A stretch of DNA of 64,000 nucleotides from Zelopaecilomyces penicillatus (taxonomy: Eukaryota > Ascomycota > Sordariomycetes > Hypocreales > Pseudodiploosporaceae), in NCBI GenBank assembly GCA_005765155.1, contig VCCP01000007.1, forward strand, positions 2,476,242-2,540,241, written 5' to 3'. The notes beneath the pieces were generated by a model. It saw only the letters and a program-made list of their open reading frames with translations, ran no database searches and was not told where the DNA came from. Shown here in pieces: positions 59,716 through 64,000 of the stretch (the first letter of the stretch is position 1; every line of letters starts with the position of its first letter). Both the position numbers and the translations under genes were made by a program.

Positions 59716-61049
59716 TATCGATCAATATTACCAATAATGATAAATCGATTAGCAATATAATATTAGAATTAGACCCTAAGCTTAAGCCAGTATATCCTTT
59801 ATAATCTTTCTGGTATTTACTTTATAGAGCTGGAATATAATTCTAATCTATAGATATAAACAGAACAATAAGGAAGCGATAGAGGAGAGGATCTAATACC
59901 AACCTCACCCCTACCAAACCGAATATAAAAGAGACAGTCCCATCAACCCAGACCAGGAAACACTATAACCACCCTTAAGCATTTGCTATCAGAGTTATCT
60001 ATAGATATAAGGCCAGTTATAAAGGAGCTGGATCCAGTATAGCTATTCACTCCCCCAATACACTATACAAACAGTAATACATAGCCTGTGTAGCGAGCTA
60101 GCCAATACAGCAGTATCATACCATCAAGGCTATATAGTGGGAGGCTATAGGCCAAGGCATTATTAAAACCTTAAAGAGCTTCAAAGAAACAATTCAATAA
60201 TAATAGTATAAAGGAATAGAGGGTCAACCAAACAAGAGAGCAATGGACAGGGATATAGGTTCCATAACAACATATATAACCAAACCACTGCATTTGCAAA
60301 ATATACACAAGTCATTTAAGTTTGCATAGCTATCATTTCCATCCATCCAATACATCCATCTATATTAACCCCCCCCCCCCCCCTTTATCAATATAAAGGG
60401 TCCAATACAATCTTATACAACTCATTTAATCAGTATAAAGATATTCATTATTGTATATTACCCATTATAGCAAAAGAGTCTAAGAATAACTATAACCCTA
60501 AGGGCATTGGTAAATAGCTCCTTGATAAGCTAAGAGGCCTAAATTATACCAGATAGGAAGATAATATTACTCTACCAGGCCAATCAATATCCAAAAGAAC
60601 CAATATAAGGATAAGGCAATATATATACCCTATAACAGCGACCACTAGCAGCAGCAATACAAACACAGCAAGACCCCATCAATCCAACAGAACAAAAGAG
60701 AGCACCAGAAACAAGCCAATAAAGATAAGCAAAGCCAGAGAGACCAATACCAAACACCTAGCCAAGCAAGCTAGAGCAGTATCCATCATATCTAAAAGCA
60801 AACTAATAAAGAAGCACTATACAGAGATTATAAAATAGATAGATAGATACCAGGGGAATATAATCATATACTCACCTAATAAGTCAGGCTAACCATAAGC
60901 AAAAAATACAGATAAGAAACCATTTCACAGACAATACAAATAACAGTGATAACAGCTATACTAATAGCAGCGATAATAGCTATAATAGTAACCTATATCG
61001 GTTGCCCAAGGATTAGTATAACCCCATGCTATATATCATACTATTATAA
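59716..61049. other. Helicase-distal region with coding-like low-complexity frames
   Basis: RIPed DNA with open stretches rich in Lys, Ser, Asn and Thr (for example 60,648-60,840) but no known domain. A poly-C run of 15 is at 60,369-60,383. It may belong to the same degenerate gene as the Lys/Ala repeat that follows, since the Asn/Ser-rich stretch from 60,942 is in that frame. Confidence 0.35.
60369..60383. repeat. Poly-C tract (15 C)
   Basis: Homopolymer of 15 C in an otherwise AT-rich setting. Confidence 0.95.
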
Positions 61050-61756
61050 GGCAATAGAGACAATCCAGCCATTAATACCAAAGAGGATCGCTTAGATAGC
61101 AATAAATTAAAAAGCAATAGTAATAACAAGTTCAAAGATACTAGTGAATCTCTTGATAATATAGCTGATAATAACTATATAAAGAGTGGCAAGAGCCCTA
61201 GGAGCAGGACCAATACCAAAAGCAATACTGAAGACAAAGTCAAAGACAACAATAACAAAGCTGAAGCTAAGGCCAAAGAAGCCAAGGCTAAAGAAGCCAA
61301 AGTTAAAGCCAAAGATATTAAAGCCAAAGCCAAAGCCAAAGCTAAAGCCAAAGCCAAAGCCAAAGCTAAAGCTAAAGCCAAAGCTAAAAAAGCTAAAGAA
61401 GCCAAAGCCAAAAAAGCCAAAGAAGCCGTTAAAGCCAAAGCCAAAGCCAAAGCCAAAGCCAAAGCCATAGCTATAGCCAAATCCAAGGCTAAGGCTAATA
61501 GCAGAGGCGGAGGCAGCAGTAGCAGCGGGGATAACAGCAGCAGCGGCAGCGGGGACAACAGTAACAGCAACAGCAGAGATGACAGCAGCGGAGACAACAG
61601 TAGAGAGGACAACAGTAACAACCAAGACAATAATACATACCCCAAGACACTCCCACCACTATTAGACCAACGATTCTCAAAGGTCAGGCCATTAAAACTA
61701 AGACCATTGCCACTCCCAGATACACCAGGCAAGACTATCATAAACACCAGCATCTA
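61050..61756 (+). pseudogene. Lys/Ala-repeat, Ser/Asn-rich coding relic
   Basis: The plus-strand frame is open for about 235 codons between TAA (61,047) and TAG (61,754) with no ATG at its head. The product is hydrophilic: an Asn/Ser/Lys-rich lead, about 50 residues of alternating Lys-Ala from a GCCAAA/GCTAAA hexamer, then a Gly/Ser/Asp/Asn-rich block and a Pro/Leu tail. Upstream the same frame continues across two RIP-type stops. The antisense frames over the repeat are shadows of the hexamer. Possibly a subtelomeric low-complexity protein; no family recognised. Confidence 0.4.
61310..61468. repeat. Hexameric (GCCAAA/GCTAAA) repeat
   Basis: Tandem 6-bp units with C/T variation at the third position and occasional GAA insertions. 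All three frames stay open on the plus strand. Confidence 0.88.
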
Positions 61757-62899
61757 GAGAGCTAGCAGAGCATTACTATATAATACCTATTATAGTTTTA
61801 CCCTACCCTATAATAAATATATTTGACCACTAGTTGAGTTCGGGCCAGGTATTAGGTCCTTAGAAAGCCTTATAAAAGATTATAATAATTCTAAAGGGTA
61901 TATATTCGGGATAATATTGCTAGGTATTATAAGGGTGGCTAGAGATTCCGCCCCCTAAGTAGTAGGCCTACTTAGGTTCCTAGGAATAAATACCTTCCTA
62001 ATATTTCTTAATAGAGATAGTATATAATATAATCACTCAAGGCATATATAGTATTATATATAGATTATAATCTATAGATCCAACCTTAGCTTAATCAAGT
62101 GGGCTTAAATAGCCATCTATAGATCGAAATCAATCACCTCTAGTATTAATTATATATTATATATATCTATATCCTAAGGGGTTAATACTAATAGCAGATA
62201 TTAATGGCCTATATCTTGTATCCCCTTATAAAAGCTCTTAATATAGTGAAAAAGAAGAAGATTAACTATACCACAACTATCTATACCAGTATTAAATATA
62301 TAGATAGGATGTATCCATATCTATAAGCAAACCTAGAGAAGTAATCTGGTATTCTTATAAGGAAGGGATCAGTAAACAAACTATTTCCACCAGATATTAA
62401 CCCTACCAAAGATATAAAATAAGATAAATCCCTGACATTTATAGCAGTATATTATAGATTAATAATATTCTTTCCCTTTAGATTTCTAGAAAATAATAGA
62501 ATAAAAGATCAGAAAGGTTTTATATAGGGTCACTCCTATAATAACTAGGTTATAACCCTCTATACCATCATACAGTTTAAGAAATATAGATCAACTTCTA
62601 TAATTTCACCTACCCTATTCAAACTGTATTAAAATAATCTATCTCTTTGATATGGATATACTACCAATATATCTAGCACTAATACAGCAGCAGCATAGAC
62701 AAGGAATAAAGACAAGATCATATTATAGGACCTTACCATAGAGACAGCCATACATTTTAATAGAATAAATAGCCTTAAAACCAATAACCTTAATAGCGTA
62801 TTATTATATAAAGATATAAGAGCAGTAATAGAGATCCCTATCAGAGCTATAAGAGCTGGAGAAGGGCTAGATAAGGATACTATCCGAGTTAATCTTATA
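61757..62899. other. RIPed segment, no identified gene
   Basis: AT-rich DNA with a coding-like plus-strand stretch at about 62,440-62,900 that has hydrophobic and charged runs but no motif I can name. Confidence 0.35.
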
Positions 62900-63885
62900 T
62901 CAACTATTCATAAGAGCATTATAAATATATTAAAGTAAATCACCCCTAGTATAGACCCAACCAAGGAAGGAGAGAGAAAGGAATCTATTTTATAGCTACC
63001 TATACTTAAGAGTATAGATATAGAAAATTTAATAGAGTGACTAAAGATAAAAGCAAATATTAGCTTTAATAATGAACTTAATATAATAGAAACCAGCCTT
63101 AATAATTAGGAACCCTATAAGCAGCAAATACAGCACCTTAATAATATTACTTTAGTAGCTGATATAGCAGATAGTGAAGATCAAGGGTGGCTATATAATC
63201 TAAGAGAAAACAGAGATCTTATAAGGATATTTTTATCTAATAAAAAAGACCTTATAGTTGTTTATAAGACATTTAGTATTCTTAACTAGTAAGATCCAGC
63301 TATACCCAATTGTATTACTAGAGCAAATAATAAAAAGCCTAAGCTATATTAGATACTTGGTAAGGGTATATATTACTATAATCTACCGCTGCCTATCCCC
63401 ACCCCAACTATGCATCCTAGTATAGGGGGTGTGTTGGCAGTGATGACTCTATAACAGGCATATATAATATATGCTAACAGATAATTATAGAGGCAAATAC
63501 AATTATTAATAAGATAATAGGTGTATAGAGAGCTGTGATATTAGTAGATAAGTGTGGGCTAGGAAAGATATTAGAGATATTCTTATTACTATATAGTATA
63601 ATCAAGAAGGTATATAAATCGGTTAAGGTAGACCCTAAGCTACTAGCCAAAGGCGAACAACTATATAAGCCAAGTATTATATTCTGCCCTGCTATAATAG
63701 TCAAGCAGACTTTCCTTAAAGCTATAGTATAATAGGCTGGCTATTTCGATATTGTTATCTGTTATAGCACCTATAATAAGATTATATTATAGGCATAGAG
63801 AGAAGCCACTCTAAACAATATAGCAGAGTTATAGAAGTGGATTAATAAGCAGAGAGATAGGTATATAAACCCAAACACTCTATAA
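62900..63885 (+). pseudogene. SNF2-type ATPase relic truncated by the telomere
   Basis: At 63,535-63,732 the frame reads ILVDKCGLGKI then LEIFLLLYSII, which matches the SNF2 Walker A block ILADExGLGKT and the following helix. FCPAIIVKQTF corresponds to the next conserved strand (motif Ia). The same frame extends upstream through SDDSITGIYNI and downstream to LNNIAEL-KWINK with a few TAG/TAA stops. Sequence before 63,400 (PLPIPTPTMHPS) probably belongs to the same gene but may contain a frameshift. The 3' three quarters, with the helicase C domain, is missing because TTAGGG repeats begin at 63,886. The 5' boundary given is approximate. Confidence 0.65.
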
Positions 63886-64000
63886 TAAGGGTTAGGGTTA
63901 GGGTTAGGGTTAGGGTTAGGGTTAGGGTTAGGGTTAGGGTTAGGGTTAGGGTTAGGGTTAGGGTTAGGGTTAGGGTTAGGGTTAGGGTTAGGGTTAGGGT
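63886..64000 (+). repeat. Telomere (TTAGGG)n
   Basis: One TAAGGG variant followed by 18 perfect TTAGGG units running to the window end. The G-rich strand is the plus strand, so the chromosome end lies to the right. Confidence 0.99.

Noticed and set aside
61107..61753. Minus-strand frames of 172 and 192 aa rich in Leu/Ala or Gly/Phe
   Set aside because: They are antisense readings of the hexamer repeat; any frame through it stays open.
1..64000. CRISPR arrays, operons, bacterial-type promoters
   Set aside because: Introns, TTAGGG telomere and RIP show a fungal chromosome; no direct repeat-spacer array was seen.

Overview
The window is a chromosome end of a filamentous ascomycete. It closes with about 18 TTAGGG units, genes carry short GT-AG introns (48 to 93 bp), and two family types are fungal-specific (Zn2Cys6 and fungal bZIP-like regulators). 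A class II hydrophobin-like protein and the gene set suggest a Sordariomycete, perhaps Hypocreales; the species cannot be read from this sequence.

Bases 1-21,900 are normal-composition, gene-bearing DNA: a partial secreted GH37 trehalase; a mitochondrial-type L-threonine aldolase; two paralogous small secreted four-cysteine proteins, one killed by a stop codon; a GT25-type glycosyltransferase; a hydrophobin-like cysteine-rich secreted protein; a bZIP-like regulator; an AKR7-type aldo-keto reductase; a Zn2Cys6 regulator interrupted by one in-frame TGA; and, divergent from it, a short-chain dehydrogenase. The last three redox and regulatory genes could form a small accessory cluster. Long intergenic stretches separate the left-hand genes.

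At about 21.9 kb the DNA switches abruptly to very AT-rich sequence dense in TAA and TAG, the signature of repeat-induced point mutation (RIP), and stays so to the telomere. Relic A (22,855-43,269) is an old Ty3/gypsy element with 393-bp LTRs. Nested inside it is a strikingly intact, un-RIPed 7,579-bp chromovirus (30,379-37,957) with LTRs that look identical and a perfect 5-bp target duplication. It has complete gag and pol frames on the minus strand, a textbook -1 frameshift signal, a fold-back self-priming site, and an antisense, intron-containing gene for a Zn2Cys6-like plus coiled-coil protein. Relics B (43,867-48,972) and C (48,973-54,942) are RIPed, truncated copies of the same family in the opposite orientation.

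The distal end holds a telomere-linked RecQ helicase relic whose single 4.46-kb frame is broken only by stop codons (55,258-59,715), a Lys/Ala-repeat coding relic (61,050-61,756), and an SNF2-type ATPase relic cut off directly by the telomere repeats.
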